A stretch of 64,000 nt of DNA from JAWRCU01 sp033542235 (GCF_033542235.1 NZ_JAWRCU010000001.1:372001-436000), one strand, 5' to 3'. Shown: positions 51,381 through 60,776, numbered from the stretch's first letter. Notes: generated by a model from the sequence alone, not told the origin. Translations and numbers: made by a program.

Positions 51381-51960
51381 GCAGCAGTCACCGCTGGGGC
51401 CGGTCTGGAAGCCTGGAGCACACGGCAAGGTGCTCGGCGGGCCGGGTGTCGTGCTCGAGGAAACGCGACCCGGCTCGATCGTGCAGCTTGCCGCCTTCCC
51501 GGGCGAGGAGAAGGCGGTGATGGCCATCATCGCCGATGCGACCGGCCTAAGGCTGCCGGATGGCGCCGGCGCAGGCATGGCCTCTGGCGGCAAAGCTGCT
51601 TTCGGTTTCGCGCCCGGGCGTTTTCTGGTGATCGATCAGGAGGAAGGCCTGGCCGAGCGGCTGAAGCCGGTCGTTCCGGTCGCGGTCGGCACCGTCACCG
51701 ACCTCTCGCATGGGCGCACGGCGATCCGGATTTCCGGCCCGAAGGCCGAATGGGTCCTGTCGAAACTATTCGCGATCGACTTCGCGCTGCCCGCTTTTCC
51801 TGAAGGCGCGGGCCGCTCGACAGTGCATCACGACATCTTCACGCAGGTGCAGCGCACGGGACCGGACGGTTTCGACCTCTACGTCTTCCGCTCCTTCGCC
51901 CGCTCATTCTGGACGACGCTCTGCCATGCGAGCGAGGACGTCGGATACGATATACGCTAA
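51373..51960 (+). CDS. soxG: Sarcosine oxidase gamma subunit
   Basis: A 195-residue GcvT-like subunit containing TVTDLSHGRTAIRISGPKAEWVL when read across the conserved centre and ending with FWTTLCHASEDVGYDI. The ATG at 51373 lies within the last codons of soxA. It completes a full soxBDAG set with no missing member. Confidence 0.93.
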   Translation: MVEQQSPLGPVWKPGAHGKVLGGPGVVLEETRPGSIVQLAAFPGEEKAVMAIIADATGLRLPDGAGAGMASGGKAAFGFAPGRFLVIDQEEGLAERLKPVVPVAVGTVTDLSHGRTAIRISGPKAEWVLSKLFAIDFALPAFPEGAGRSTVHHDIFTQVQRTGPDGFDLYVFRSFARSFWTTLCHASEDVGYDIR

Positions 51961-52063
51961 GGTTGGCAGCAAGCAATCATCTCTGGAACCCTCTGACCCT
52001 CTGCCGGTTCGGGCCGAGCGCGCGACTGCGGGCGCGGCCATCAACCGGACCAAGGAGGTCTCC

Positions 52064-52585
52064 ATGGAAAATCATATTACGGAAGAAGCCAGAAACATAT
52101 TCGTGGTTGGATTACGCAACGCCCACGCCATGGAGAATCAGGCACTGTCGATCATGAAGCCGCAGGTCGACAGCGTCGAGAACTACCCAGAGGTCGCTCA
52201 GCGTCTCGAGCAGCATGTCAGCGAGACCGAGGGGCAGATCAGGCGGATCGAGACCGTTCTGGACGATCTCGGCGAAGACAGCTCCTCGCTCAAGGACACA
52301 GCGCTTTCGGCAGTAGGGAGCCTGACTGCCATGGGCCATTCGATGGCAGGCGACGAGATCCTCAAGAACTCTTTTGCCAACTTCGCCTTCGAGAATTACG
52401 AGATCGCCGCGTATCGTTCCCTGATCACCTTGGCCCAAGATGCGGGGTTCGAGAATTCGGTGGGTCCGCTCAACGAGAATCTCGCCGAGGAAGAAGCGAT
52501 GGCAAAATGGCTGGAGGACAATCTGCCGACTGTCACACATCGCTACCTCGAACTGTCCGAGGCAGGGCACATCGCCAAGGCCTGA
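52064..52585 (+). CDS. Ferritin-like DUF892 (YciE/YciF family) protein
   Basis: A 173-residue four-helix protein. NAHAMENQALSIMKPQ, ETEGQIRRIETVLDDLG and NYEIAAYRSLITLA are the helices that carry the Glu/His di-metal-type residues in this family. It is a stress-linked family with unclear activity. AAGGAGG before the ATG at 52064 fixes the start. It stands alone after soxG. Confidence 0.85.
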   Translation: MENHITEEARNIFVVGLRNAHAMENQALSIMKPQVDSVENYPEVAQRLEQHVSETEGQIRRIETVLDDLGEDSSSLKDTALSAVGSLTAMGHSMAGDEILKNSFANFAFENYEIAAYRSLITLAQDAGFENSVGPLNENLAEEEAMAKWLEDNLPTVTHRYLELSEAGHIAKA

Positions 52586-52624
52586 CGGAATCAGACGTCG
52601 AACGCTCGATACGCGGACGGACCT

Positions 52625-52960
52625 TCACGCAGTCCGTCCGTGGCTTTTCTCAAGCCTGAGGATCTGCACGCCTTGCGGCAGTTCGATCAGGAACTCCTCG
52701 TCCCTAGGCAAATGGTGAATGTTCGTCGGGTCGCCGCCGGTGAAGCGCGCCATCGCCTCGACGCTCTCCCAGTATGAGATCGTCACGAATTCGCTTTCCG
52801 TGTCGCGATCCTCGCGGAAGCTCTGAACGCCCAGTGCCTTCTCGATCAGTGGCTTGATGCCGACCTCGTAGTTGTAGGCCTCATACTCGTCGGCCTGCTC
52901 CCGCCTCGTACGGCCCCGCCAGATGCGGGCGATCGTCGGCTCCTTCTGTTGCTCTGCCAT
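52625..52960 (-). CDS. Antibiotic-biosynthesis-monooxygenase-like (ABM fold) protein
   Basis: A 111-residue dimeric alpha-beta barrel-type protein: ARIWRGRTRREQADEYEAY, ALGVQSFREDRDTESEFVTISYWESVEAMARF. It resembles ABM/heme-degrading monooxygenase-fold proteins but lacks a residue pattern that would set an activity. GGAGAGGAG precedes the ATG. Confidence 0.7.
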   Translation of the reverse strand: MAEQQKEPTIARIWRGRTRREQADEYEAYNYEVGIKPLIEKALGVQSFREDRDTESEFVTISYWESVEAMARFTGGDPTNIHHLPRDEEFLIELPQGVQILRLEKSHGRTA

Positions 52961-53096
52961 CGTCTCCTCTCCTCTGATGACCTAACCTCATATGGTCAGG
53001 CAGAACGCCGGAGGGACGGCATGGCTCCGCCGTTGCTGACACCCTCATGTCAGCAGCGGCAAGAGGCAGTGCTGCCGCCCCTGAGCGATGCCAGGA

Positions 53097-53837
53097 TCAT
53101 GCATTCGCGCCGCGGTCCGTCGTGAACTCGGCCCCGGTGACGCTGCCGGCTTCCGGGCCGGCCAGCCAGGCCACCAGCGACGCGACATCTTCGGGATCGC
53201 TGAAGCGCGGCATCGCCATCAAGGCGCGCTGTCCCTCCGCGTGCGGCCCGGTGGCCGGATTCATCTCGGTGTCGGTCGAACCAGGATGGACGACATTGAC
53301 GGTGATCCCTTTCGGACCAAGGTCGCGGGCAAGGCCCTTGGTCATGCCGATCAGCGCAGCCTTGCTCAGCGAATAGAGGCTGAGGCCCTGGCCGGGCACG
53401 CGCACGGCCAGATTGGAGCCGATCGACAGGATGCGCCCGCCCTCGCCCATGTGGCCCGCGGCGACCTTCGAGGCGATGAACGGCGCCCGCACATTGATCG
53501 CGATCGTCTTCTCGAAATCCTCGTAGGTGAGTTGCTCGACCGGCGCCGCATGAAAAATCCCGGCATTGTTCACGAGGATGTCCAGCCGGCCGAAATGCTC
53601 GACAGCGATCTTCACGGCCTTTTCCACTGCTTCAGCGTCGAGGTTATCGGCCTGGATGGCGAACGCCTTCCGGCCCATCGCCTCGATATCCCGCACGACC
53701 TCCCCTGCCCGGCTCGCCGAAGCCGCATAGGTGATCGCGACGTCGGCGCCGTCGCCAGCGAGCCGCCTTGCGATCGCGGCGCCGATGCCGCGGCTGCCGC
53801 CCGTCACCAGCGCAACTTTGCCATCCAGTCGAGACAT
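53097..53837 (-). CDS. Short-chain dehydrogenase/reductase
   Basis: A 246-residue classical SDR: ALVTGGSRGIGAAIA (cofactor), NNAGIF, the catalytic Ser in RILSIGSN and YSLSKAAL with YxxxK. Resembles 3-oxoacyl-ACP-reductase-like enzymes; substrate unknown. GGAG lies 6 nt before the ATG. It is divergent from a TetR gene that very likely represses it. Confidence 0.92.
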   Translation of the reverse strand: MSRLDGKVALVTGGSRGIGAAIARRLAGDGADVAITYAASASRAGEVVRDIEAMGRKAFAIQADNLDAEAVEKAVKIAVEHFGRLDILVNNAGIFHAAPVEQLTYEDFEKTIAINVRAPFIASKVAAGHMGEGGRILSIGSNLAVRVPGQGLSLYSLSKAALIGMTKGLARDLGPKGITVNVVHPGSTDTEMNPATGPHAEGQRALMAMPRFSDPEDVASLVAWLAGPEAGSVTGAEFTTDRGANA

Positions 53838-53848
53838 CTCATTCTCCG

Positions 53849-53872
53849 TTTATGTAGTGATCGATACATAAA
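53849..53872. promoter_or_regulatory. TetR operator O1
   Basis: TTTATGTA-GTGATCGA-TACATAAA is a perfect 8-bp inverted repeat with an 8-bp centre, beginning 12 bp upstream of the SDR start. Confidence 0.75.
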
Positions 53873-53904
53873 CCATGGCCGGCTTGCCGAAAGCAGTCAA
53901 GAGA

Positions 53905-53928
53905 TTTATGTGTTGGTCGATACAAAAA
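53905..53928. promoter_or_regulatory. TetR operator O2 (degenerate copy)
   Basis: TTTATGTG-TTGGTCGA-TACAAAAA repeats the same layout with two arm mismatches, 56 bp centre to centre from O1 and 12 bp before the TetR ATG. The two sites would allow control of both divergent genes. Confidence 0.6.
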
Positions 53929-53940
53929 AAGGAGCAGCGG

Positions 53941-54543
53941 ATGGCGGAAAGGGGCCGGCCGCGCGCATTCGACCGCGATCTGGCGCTGCGGCGTGCAATG
54001 GAAGTGTTCTGGACAAAGGGCTACGACAACGCCTCGCTGGCGGACCTGACCTCGGCCATGGGCATCAATTCGCCCAGTCTCTACGCGGCTTTCGGGTCAA
54101 AGGAGGCATTGTTCAACGAAGCAATCGTGCTTTACGGCAAGGTCGAAGGTCCACAGATCTGGGATTCGCTCACGAGCGCACCAACCGCCAAAGAAGCGAT
54201 TTCGGGCTATCTCCGCGCGACAGCCGCCACTTTTACACAGCCCGGCAAGCCGGCCGGCTGCATGGTCATACTGGGCGTCCTGAACATCAACGACGCCAAT
54301 GAAGGCGTGTCACGCGCGCTGCGAGCCATTCGTGCGGAAAACCGCGAGGTGCTGAAGCAGCGGCTCGACGAAGGGATAGCGGCAGGCGAATTGGCCGCCG
54401 ATCTCGACACCGCCAAGGTGGCCGCGTTCTATGTGACGGTCCAGCAAGGCATGTCGATCCAGGCGCGCGACGGGGCGAACCGCGAGACGCTGCTTGCCAT
54501 CGCCGACAGCGCGATGGCGGCCTGGGAGCAGCTTGTCGGGTAG
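53941..54543 (+). CDS. TetR/AcrR-family regulator
   Basis: A 200-residue repressor with GRPRAFDRDLALRRAMEVFW and the HTH helices ASLADLTSAMGINSPSLYAAFGSKEALF at residues about 8-60. The C-terminal domain suits a small hydrophobic ligand. AGGAG precedes the ATG at 53941; an in-frame ATG at 53875 would overlap operator O2. It controls the divergent SDR by inference from the two operators. Confidence 0.9.
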   Translation: MAERGRPRAFDRDLALRRAMEVFWTKGYDNASLADLTSAMGINSPSLYAAFGSKEALFNEAIVLYGKVEGPQIWDSLTSAPTAKEAISGYLRATAATFTQPGKPAGCMVILGVLNINDANEGVSRALRAIRAENREVLKQRLDEGIAAGELAADLDTAKVAAFYVTVQQGMSIQARDGANRETLLAIADSAMAAWEQLVG

Positions 54544-54570
54544 GACGGTTCACTAGTTCCCCGCATCGGG

Positions 54571-54599
54571 TTGACCGAGCGATATACGATCCATATACG
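54571..54599 (+). promoter_or_regulatory. Sigma-70-type promoter of the ParD-like/map unit
   Basis: TTGACC (54571-54576) and TATACG (54594-54599) are 17 bp apart and lie 31 bp before the ParD-like ATG. ATATACG occurs twice, 10 bp apart (54582 and 54593), and may be an operator. Confidence 0.55.
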
Positions 54600-54630
54600 G
54601 TTCGCATATTCGTTACTTCGAGAGGCGTCC

Positions 54631-54837
54631 ATGGGCATCGTAAAAATCGACGACGACCTGCATGAGGAGGCCCGTCGAGCCAGCACAGTCATGTGCCGGT
54701 CCATCAATGCGCAGGCCGAGTTCTGGATGAAGATAGGCATGTTGGCTGAAGCCAATCCGACCCTGTCCTTCAACGAGATCGTGAAGATGCAGTTCGAGGC
54801 GTCACATCTGCGCCTCAAGGATTTGGCGATCGCCTGA
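54631..54837 (+). CDS. ParD-like antitoxin-family protein
   Basis: A 68-residue protein starting MGIVKIDDDLHEEARRAST with a ribbon-helix-helix look and SINAQAEFWMKIGMLAE. The family is called ParD-like antitoxin, but no ParE toxin is here; the gene ends 1 bp before a methionine aminopeptidase gene, an arrangement I have seen for this family in other bacteria. It may be an autorepressor of the map unit. Confidence 0.75.
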   Translation: MGIVKIDDDLHEEARRASTVMCRSINAQAEFWMKIGMLAEANPTLSFNEIVKMQFEASHLRLKDLAIA

Positions 54838-54838
54838 C

Positions 54839-55618
54839 ATGGTAAAAACCCCGGACGAACTGGCGCTCATGCGCGTATCCGGCAAGATGCTGGCGTCCGT
54901 CTTCGAGATGCTGGACGGGCAGGAACTCTCCGGCAAGTCGACATTGCAGGTCAACGATCTGGTCGACCGCTTCATCACCGTGGATCTCGCCGCGCGTCCG
55001 GCCAGCAAGGGACAATATGGCTTCAAATACGTCCTGAATTGCTCGATCAATCACGTCGTGTGCCACGGCGTGCCCGATCCAAACGAGATCATTCGTGACG
55101 GTGATATCGTCAACTTCGACATCACACTCGAAAAGAACGGCTTCATCGCCGATTCGAGCAAGACGTATCTGGTCGGCAATGCCCCGCCCGCCGCGAGGCG
55201 GCTGGTTCGGGTCGCCCAGCAGGCGATGTGGAAAGGCATAAAACAGGTCCGGCCCGGAGCACATTTGGGGGACATCGGCTTCGCGATCGAACGGCATGCC
55301 AAAAGAAGTGGCTATTCGATTGTGCGGGAATACTGCGGGCATGGCATCGGCCGCGAGATGCACGAGGAACCGCAGGTGCTCAACTTTGGACGGCCGGGAA
55401 CGGGCTTAAAGCTGCGTGAAGGCATGGTCTTCACCATCGAGCCGATGGTCAACCAGGGCACCCGTAAGGTCTCGACCGGCAGCGACGGCTGGACGGTCGT
55501 GACCAACGACCAGAAGCTCTCCGCCCAATTCGAGCATACGGTCGCCGTCACGAAGACGGGTGTCGAAGTCTTGACCCTGCGACGCGACGAGAGGCCGATG
55601 CTGGAAAGCAGATTGTGA
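54839..55618 (+). CDS. map: Type I methionine aminopeptidase
   Basis: A 259-residue pita-bread-fold metallopeptidase that removes N-terminal Met from new proteins. All five metal ligands are visible: Asp94, Asp105, His168 (in CGHGIGREMHEEP), Glu201 and Glu232. It may be a second copy besides a housekeeping map elsewhere. Co-transcribed with the ParD-like gene. Confidence 0.93.
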   Translation: MVKTPDELALMRVSGKMLASVFEMLDGQELSGKSTLQVNDLVDRFITVDLAARPASKGQYGFKYVLNCSINHVVCHGVPDPNEIIRDGDIVNFDITLEKNGFIADSSKTYLVGNAPPAARRLVRVAQQAMWKGIKQVRPGAHLGDIGFAIERHAKRSGYSIVREYCGHGIGREMHEEPQVLNFGRPGTGLKLREGMVFTIEPMVNQGTRKVSTGSDGWTVVTNDQKLSAQFEHTVAVTKTGVEVLTLRRDERPMLESRL

Positions 55619-55630
55619 TTTCACCACCAG

Positions 55631-56341
55631 CTAGGGCGAGAACCTCACCCACTCCTCGAGCGGCGCGCGCTCGGTTTTGAGCGCATTCTCCGGCTTGGTG
55701 GCGTCCTCATAGCCGAGCGCCATGCCGCATACCACGATCTCCTCGTCGGGAATGCCGAGTATGGGGCGGATCTGACGATGATAGGGCGCAAACGCCGCCT
55801 GCGGACAGGTATGCAGTCCCCTCGCCCGCGCCGCGATCATGATGTTCTCGAGGAACATGCCGTAGTCGATCCAGGAGCCCTTGTTGAGGCGGCGGTCGAT
55901 CGTGAAAAGCATGCCGACTGGCGCGTCGAAGAAGACGAAGTTGCGGTCGTGCTGCTCGCGCATGCGGTCGACGTCGCGCCGGCCGATCCCGAGCAGACCA
56001 TAGAGGTCGAAGCCGACCTTGCGTCGGCGCATCAGATAGGGCTCGAAGAACTGGTCGGGGTAGTATTTGTATTCGTCCCAGACCGCCTTCTCGGCGCGTA
56101 TCCCGGAGTTCAGGATCGCATCGGCGATCCTGCTCTTCGTCTCGCCCGAGGTCACATAGACCTTCCATGGCTGCATGTTGGTGCCTGAGGGGGCGCGCGA
56201 GGCGATCTGCAGGATCTCGCGGATCATCGCTTCGTCGACCGGATCAGGCAGGAAGGCGCGCACGGAACGGCGTGATGTGATCGCCTCGTCGACAATCGCC
56301 GTTTCGTCAATCTCGTCGAACTTGCTTTCGGGTGCGAGCAT
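55631..56341 (-). CDS. Nitroreductase-family FMN protein
   Basis: A 236-residue nitroreductase fold: ITSRRSVRAFLPDPVDEAMI at the N terminus, IASRAPSGTNMQPW for FMN, and a C-terminal GMALGYED. Substrate unknown. It converges on map (12 bp apart) and is divergent from the XRE-cupin gene. Confidence 0.9.
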   Translation of the reverse strand: MLAPESKFDEIDETAIVDEAITSRRSVRAFLPDPVDEAMIREILQIASRAPSGTNMQPWKVYVTSGETKSRIADAILNSGIRAEKAVWDEYKYYPDQFFEPYLMRRRKVGFDLYGLLGIGRRDVDRMREQHDRNFVFFDAPVGMLFTIDRRLNKGSWIDYGMFLENIMIAARARGLHTCPQAAFAPYHRQIRPILGIPDEEIVVCGMALGYEDATKPENALKTERAPLEEWVRFSP

Positions 56342-56443
56342 GGCGGCGCGGGTCCGTTTTCGGCCTGCCTTTGCACAACGGCCCGCAACACCGCAAGTAA
56401 ATCTTGGCCGGCTGAAAAACCGCTTGAAAATTTCACAGATACC

Positions 56444-57079
56444 GTGCCAAATGAAATTCTACCAGATTATTTCACGAGGCCGATTTTGCCGGCAACAGCG
56501 GCTGAAACGATTGAAAACCATCCAAACACAGATCGCATGCTGGCGGCCGACATACGCGCGCTGCGCAAGGCGCGCGGCCTGACACTGGCTGAGACGGCAA
56601 CAAGGCTCGGCCGCTCGATCGGCTGGCTTAGCCAGGTCGAGCGAGGCATTTCCGCTCCCTCGATCGAAGATATGCGGCGCTTCGCGGAGTTGTTGGATGT
56701 GCCGATCAGCCTCTTCTTCGCGCATGACGTGCCGAACGAGGCCGAGCGAGGAGTCGTGGTCCGTGCGGGCCGCCGCCGCTCTCTCGGCACCAGCGAATCG
56801 GGTCTGGTCGAGGAGCTCCTGTCGCCGGACCTCGGCGGCAGTTTCGAACTGCTTCGTTCGGTTTTCGCGCCGGGGGCAGAGCTCGGGAAGCCGGCACTGC
56901 GCGAGACGGAGGAAGCGGGCTACGTCGTTTCAGGCCGCTTCGACCTGGAGGTCGACGGCATCTGGCACAATCTCGGTGTGGGCGACAGCTTCCGCTTCAA
57001 GGCGAAGCCGTTCCGCTGGAGGAATTCGGGTGCTGAGCCTGCGGTCGTCATCTGGGCGGTCTCGCCGCCGGTTTATTGA
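56444..57079 (+). CDS. XRE-cupin transcriptional regulator
   Basis: A protein of up to 211 residues. HTH residues about 32-90 (ADIRALRKARGLTLAETATRLG, IGWLSQVERGISAPSIEDMRRFAELLDV), then a cupin sensor domain (about 125-205, GYVVSGRFDLEVDG and GDSFRFKAKPFRW). The start is uncertain: the listed GTG at 56444 precedes a variable stretch, and the conserved domain begins only near residue 33. It heads the operon of DMGDH-like, aminotransferase and DMGDH-like genes, 15 bp before the next ATG, and should sense their substrate. Confidence 0.87.
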   Translation: MPNEILPDYFTRPILPATAAETIENHPNTDRMLAADIRALRKARGLTLAETATRLGRSIGWLSQVERGISAPSIEDMRRFAELLDVPISLFFAHDVPNEAERGVVVRAGRRRSLGTSESGLVEELLSPDLGGSFELLRSVFAPGAELGKPALRETEEAGYVVSGRFDLEVDGIWHNLGVGDSFRFKAKPFRWRNSGAEPAVVIWAVSPPVY

Positions 57080-57094
57080 GTTCGGGAGGAAGTC

Positions 57095-59548
57095 ATGGCC
57101 GAATTTCCAACGACGGCCCGCGTGGTCATCATCGGCGGCGGCGCAGTCGGCGTCTCCGCGCTCTACCATCTCGCCAAGGCTGGCTGGACCGACTGTGTGC
57201 TCGTCGAGAAGAACGAGCTGACCTCCGGCTCGACCTGGCATGCCGCCGGCAACGTGCCGACCTTCTCGTCGTCTTGGTCGCTGATGAACATGCAGCGCTA
57301 TTCGGCCGAGCTCTATCGCGGGCTGGCGAAGGCGGTCGACTACCCCATGAACTACCACGTCACCGGCTCGGTCCGGCTCGCCCACAGCAAGGAGCGGATG
57401 CGGGAGTTCCAGCGCGCCAGGGGCATGGGTCGTTACCAGGGCATGGCGATCGACGTGATCGGCCCGAACGAGATCAGGTCCCGCTATCCCTTCCTCGAGC
57501 TCGATGATCTCGAAGGTGCGCTCTATGACCTGAATGACGGGGACATCGATCCGGCACAGCTGACGCAGGCTCTCGCCAAGGGCGCACGCGACCTGGGCGC
57601 GACGATCCTGCGCTTCTGCCCGGTTACGACCGTGCGCCGTGACAAGGGCGAATGGATCGTCTCCACACCGCAGGACGACATACGCTGCGAAAATGTCGTC
57701 AACGCTGCCGGCTACCGGGCGAAGGAAGTGGGCAAGCTCTTCGGCCGCGACATCCCAATGATGGTGATGAGCCACCAATATATCTTGTTCGACGAGGTCC
57801 CCGAACTGAAGGCGTGGTCGACAGAAGTCGGCCACAAGCTGCCGCTGCTCCGCGATGTCGATACGTCCTGGTATCTGCGCCAGGAGAAATACGGCATGAA
57901 TCTCGGGCCATATGAGAAGACCTGCCGCGCGCATTGGGCGAGCGACGACGACCCTATGCCGGAGGACTTCGCCTTCCAGCTCTTCCCGGACGACCTCGAG
58001 CGGCTCGAATGGTATCTGAACGACGCGATCGCACGCGTGCCGATCCTCGGCACGGCCGGCATGTCCAAGGTCATCAACGGCCCGATCCCCTATGCGCCGG
58101 ACGGCAATCCGCTGATCGGGCCGATGCCCGGCGTGCCGAACGCCTTCGAGGCATGCGTCTTCACCTTTGGCATCGCCCAGGCCGGCGGCGCCGGCAAGGT
58201 GCTGGCCGAATGGGTGACCGAAGGCCGGACGGAATGGGACATGTGGTCGTGCGACCCGCGCCGCTTCACGAGCTTCGCTGCGGCACCGGACTATGCTGTT
58301 GCCAAAGGGCTCGAAGTCTACGGCAACGAATATGCGATCCACTTCCCGCGCCATGCATGGCCGGCAGCGCGCAATCGCAAACTCTCGCCGATCCACGACC
58401 GCGTCGCCGCGCTCGGTGCTGAGTTCAACGCCTACAATGGCTGGGAGCGCGCGACCTGGTTCGCAAAACCTGGCGACGATGTCTCGGAAGGGCCCACCCA
58501 GACCTTTCGCCGCGATGGACCCTGGCAAAAACGGATCCGCGAGGAGTGCCTTGCCGTGCGTGACGCGGCGGGCATCCTCGATCTCCCCGGCTTCTCGCGG
58601 TTCCGCCTGCACGGCGAAGGCGCGCGCGAATGGCTTTCGTCGCTGATCACCGGCATTGTCCCGAAACCCGGCCGGATCGGGCTCGGCTACTTTGCCGACG
58701 ACGGGGGACGCATCGTCACCGAAATGTCGATCATGGCGCTGGAAGAGAACCTCTTCTTCCTGATCACGGCCGCGGTCGCCGAGTGGCACGACTTCGAGTG
58801 GCTGCAGAAGCATCTGCCGCAAGGCGCGAAAATCACGCTGGAAAATGCCACCGAGCGTTTCACCTGCCAGATCCTCTCCGGCCCCAAGTCGCGAGAGATC
58901 CTCGCCGAAGTCACCGATGCCGACCTGACGCTGCCCTGGCTCTCACACCAGTCCTGCAAGGTCGCCGATCGCTGGCTGCAACTGGTGCGCGTTTCCTTCG
59001 CGGGCGAGCTCGGCTGGGAGCTTCATACCAAGGTTGAAGACACCGCAACGGTTTTCGATGCCGTCTGGGCCGCCGGCCAGAAGCACGGCCTGAAGCCCTT
59101 CGGCATGTTCGCCTTGGATTCGCTGCGCCTAGAAAAGGGCTACCGCGCCTGGAAGCAGGACCTCTCAACCGACTACACGGTCTTGCAGGGCGGTCTCGAG
59201 CGCTTCGTCAAATGGGACAAGCCCGACTTCAGGGGTAAGCGTGCGCTCCTCAACGAGAAGCAGCAGGGCGTGACAAAGCGCTTCGTCACGCTGGTGATCG
59301 AGGATCCGGGCGAGTGCGACGCGCCGTACATGTCGACCTTGTGGCGCGACGGCGCGATCGTCGGCGAAACCTTGTCAGGAGGCTGGGGCCATCGTGTGGA
59401 CAAATCGATCGCGCTCGGCATGCTGCGCGCCGATCTGGCAATCCCCGGCGAGCGCGTCGAGGTCGAGATTTTCGGCGAGCGCTTTACCGCCACCGTGCAG
59501 CCCGACAAGCCGTTGTGGGATCCGGACAACGCAAGGCTGAGGAGCTGA
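57095..59548 (+). CDS. FAD-dependent oxidoreductase with GcvT domain (dimethylglycine dehydrogenase-like)
   Basis: An 817-residue protein with VIIGGGAVGVSALYHLA (Gly motif 14-19) and SGSTWHAAG, whose His49 is the covalent-FAD histidine of dimethylglycine dehydrogenase. An FAO domain, a GcvT folate domain (about 425-690) and a GcvT C-terminal barrel follow. Predicted to oxidise an N-methyl amino compound and give methylene-THF. GGAGGAAG precedes the ATG. It shares an operon with an aminotransferase and a paralogue. Confidence 0.9.
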   Translation: MAEFPTTARVVIIGGGAVGVSALYHLAKAGWTDCVLVEKNELTSGSTWHAAGNVPTFSSSWSLMNMQRYSAELYRGLAKAVDYPMNYHVTGSVRLAHSKERMREFQRARGMGRYQGMAIDVIGPNEIRSRYPFLELDDLEGALYDLNDGDIDPAQLTQALAKGARDLGATILRFCPVTTVRRDKGEWIVSTPQDDIRCENVVNAAGYRAKEVGKLFGRDIPMMVMSHQYILFDEVPELKAWSTEVGHKLPLLRDVDTSWYLRQEKYGMNLGPYEKTCRAHWASDDDPMPEDFAFQLFPDDLERLEWYLNDAIARVPILGTAGMSKVINGPIPYAPDGNPLIGPMPGVPNAFEACVFTFGIAQAGGAGKVLAEWVTEGRTEWDMWSCDPRRFTSFAAAPDYAVAKGLEVYGNEYAIHFPRHAWPAARNRKLSPIHDRVAALGAEFNAYNGWERATWFAKPGDDVSEGPTQTFRRDGPWQKRIREECLAVRDAAGILDLPGFSRFRLHGEGAREWLSSLITGIVPKPGRIGLGYFADDGGRIVTEMSIMALEENLFFLITAAVAEWHDFEWLQKHLPQGAKITLENATERFTCQILSGPKSREILAEVTDADLTLPWLSHQSCKVADRWLQLVRVSFAGELGWELHTKVEDTATVFDAVWAAGQKHGLKPFGMFALDSLRLEKGYRAWKQDLSTDYTVLQGGLERFVKWDKPDFRGKRALLNEKQQGVTKRFVTLVIEDPGECDAPYMSTLWRDGAIVGETLSGGWGHRVDKSIALGMLRADLAIPGERVEVEIFGERFTATVQPDKPLWDPDNARLRS

Positions 59549-59594
59549 CCAACTCCGCCTGGTATCAACGAACCCGATTTTCAGAGAACTCCAT

Positions 59595-60776
59595 ATGCCT
59601 TTCCCCTCTTCCCGCATTTCCGGCATCGTGCCTTCAGGCAAGGATGGCTGGGAGATCCATTTCGCCGCCTGGAACCGCAAGCAGGCCGGTGAAGACATCA
59701 TCATGCTCTCGGTCGGCGACCATGATTTCGACACGCCGAGCGAGACGGTCGAGGCCTGCGTCAGGGCCGTGCGCGGCGGCCATCACCACTACACCCAGCT
59801 TCCCGGAATTCCAGCGCTTCGTGAGGCGATGGCGAAGGTCTCGACGCGCACGACAGGCGTGCCGACATCGGCAGATCAGGTGCTTGCGACGCCAGGCGGC
59901 CAGGCGGCGCTCTATGCCGCGGTGCAAGGCACGCTCGACCCCGGCGACCACGCCGTGGTGGTCGCGCCTTACTACGCGACCTATCCCGGCACCTTCCGGG
60001 CGGCCGGTGCCGATTTCACCGTGGTCGAGGCTGCTGCCGAGGACGGCTTCCAGCCGCGCGCCTCGGAGATCGAGAAGGCGCTGATGAAGAACTCGAAGGC
60101 GATCCTCCTCAATACGCCGAACAATCCGACCGGCGCCGTCTATTCGCGCGCATCGCTGGAGGCTATCGCCGACCTCTGCCGCCGCCGCGACCTCTGGCTG
60201 ATGTCGGATGAAGTCTACTGGACGCTGGGCGGCGGCGAGCACATTTCGCCGCGCGCCTTGGAAGGCATGGCCGAGCGCACGCTCGTCATCAACTCGATGT
60301 CGAAGAGCCACGGCATGACCGGCTGGCGCATCGGCTGGCTGACCGGCCCGGTCGATTTCATCACGCTGCTCATCAGCCTCAACCTCGTCTCGACTTACGG
60401 CATCAACGATTTCATCAGCCACGCTGCGGCCGAAGCGCTCAATAGCGATTTCGGAGTGGAGCGGATCGCGGCTCTGTATGCGGGCCGGCGCAAGGTCTTC
60501 CTCGAGGCTATCCGCGGCATCAACAACATCGTCGTGCGCGGCTCGGAGGGCGGCATGTATGCCATGCTCGACGTGCGCGCGATCGAGCCGGACAGCGAGA
60601 AATTCGCCTGGAGCCTGCTTGCCGCCGAGAATGTGGCGGTGATGCCGGGCGCAAGCTTCGGCGACGCAGCCGAGGGGCATATCCGCATCAGTCTCTGCCA
60701 GCCGGACGACGTCCTGAAAGACGCCGCGAACCGGCTGCGCCGCTTCGCCTCGAGCTATGGGAGCAAGGCCGCTTGA
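59595..60776 (+). CDS. Class I/II PLP-dependent aminotransferase
   Basis: A 393-residue fold-type-I aminotransferase, with NTPNNPTGAVYSR and the PLP lysine in INSMSKSHGMTGWRIGW. Fits the aspartate/aromatic aminotransferase group. Sitting between two N-methyl-amine dehydrogenase-like genes and overlapping the second by 4 bp, it may use the demethylated amino acid product (inference). Confidence 0.9.
   Translation: MPFPSSRISGIVPSGKDGWEIHFAAWNRKQAGEDIIMLSVGDHDFDTPSETVEACVRAVRGGHHHYTQLPGIPALREAMAKVSTRTTGVPTSADQVLATPGGQAALYAAVQGTLDPGDHAVVVAPYYATYPGTFRAAGADFTVVEAAAEDGFQPRASEIEKALMKNSKAILLNTPNNPTGAVYSRASLEAIADLCRRRDLWLMSDEVYWTLGGGEHISPRALEGMAERTLVINSMSKSHGMTGWRIGWLTGPVDFITLLISLNLVSTYGINDFISHAAAEALNSDFGVERIAALYAGRRKVFLEAIRGINNIVVRGSEGGMYAMLDVRAIEPDSEKFAWSLLAAENVAVMPGASFGDAAEGHIRISLCQPDDVLKDAANRLRRFASSYGSKAA

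Noticed and set aside
48351..51593. 1080-codon open frame antisense to soxA/soxG
   Set aside because: It mirrors the codon bias of the GC-rich sox genes on the other strand, spans their coding sequence and has no recognisable domain.
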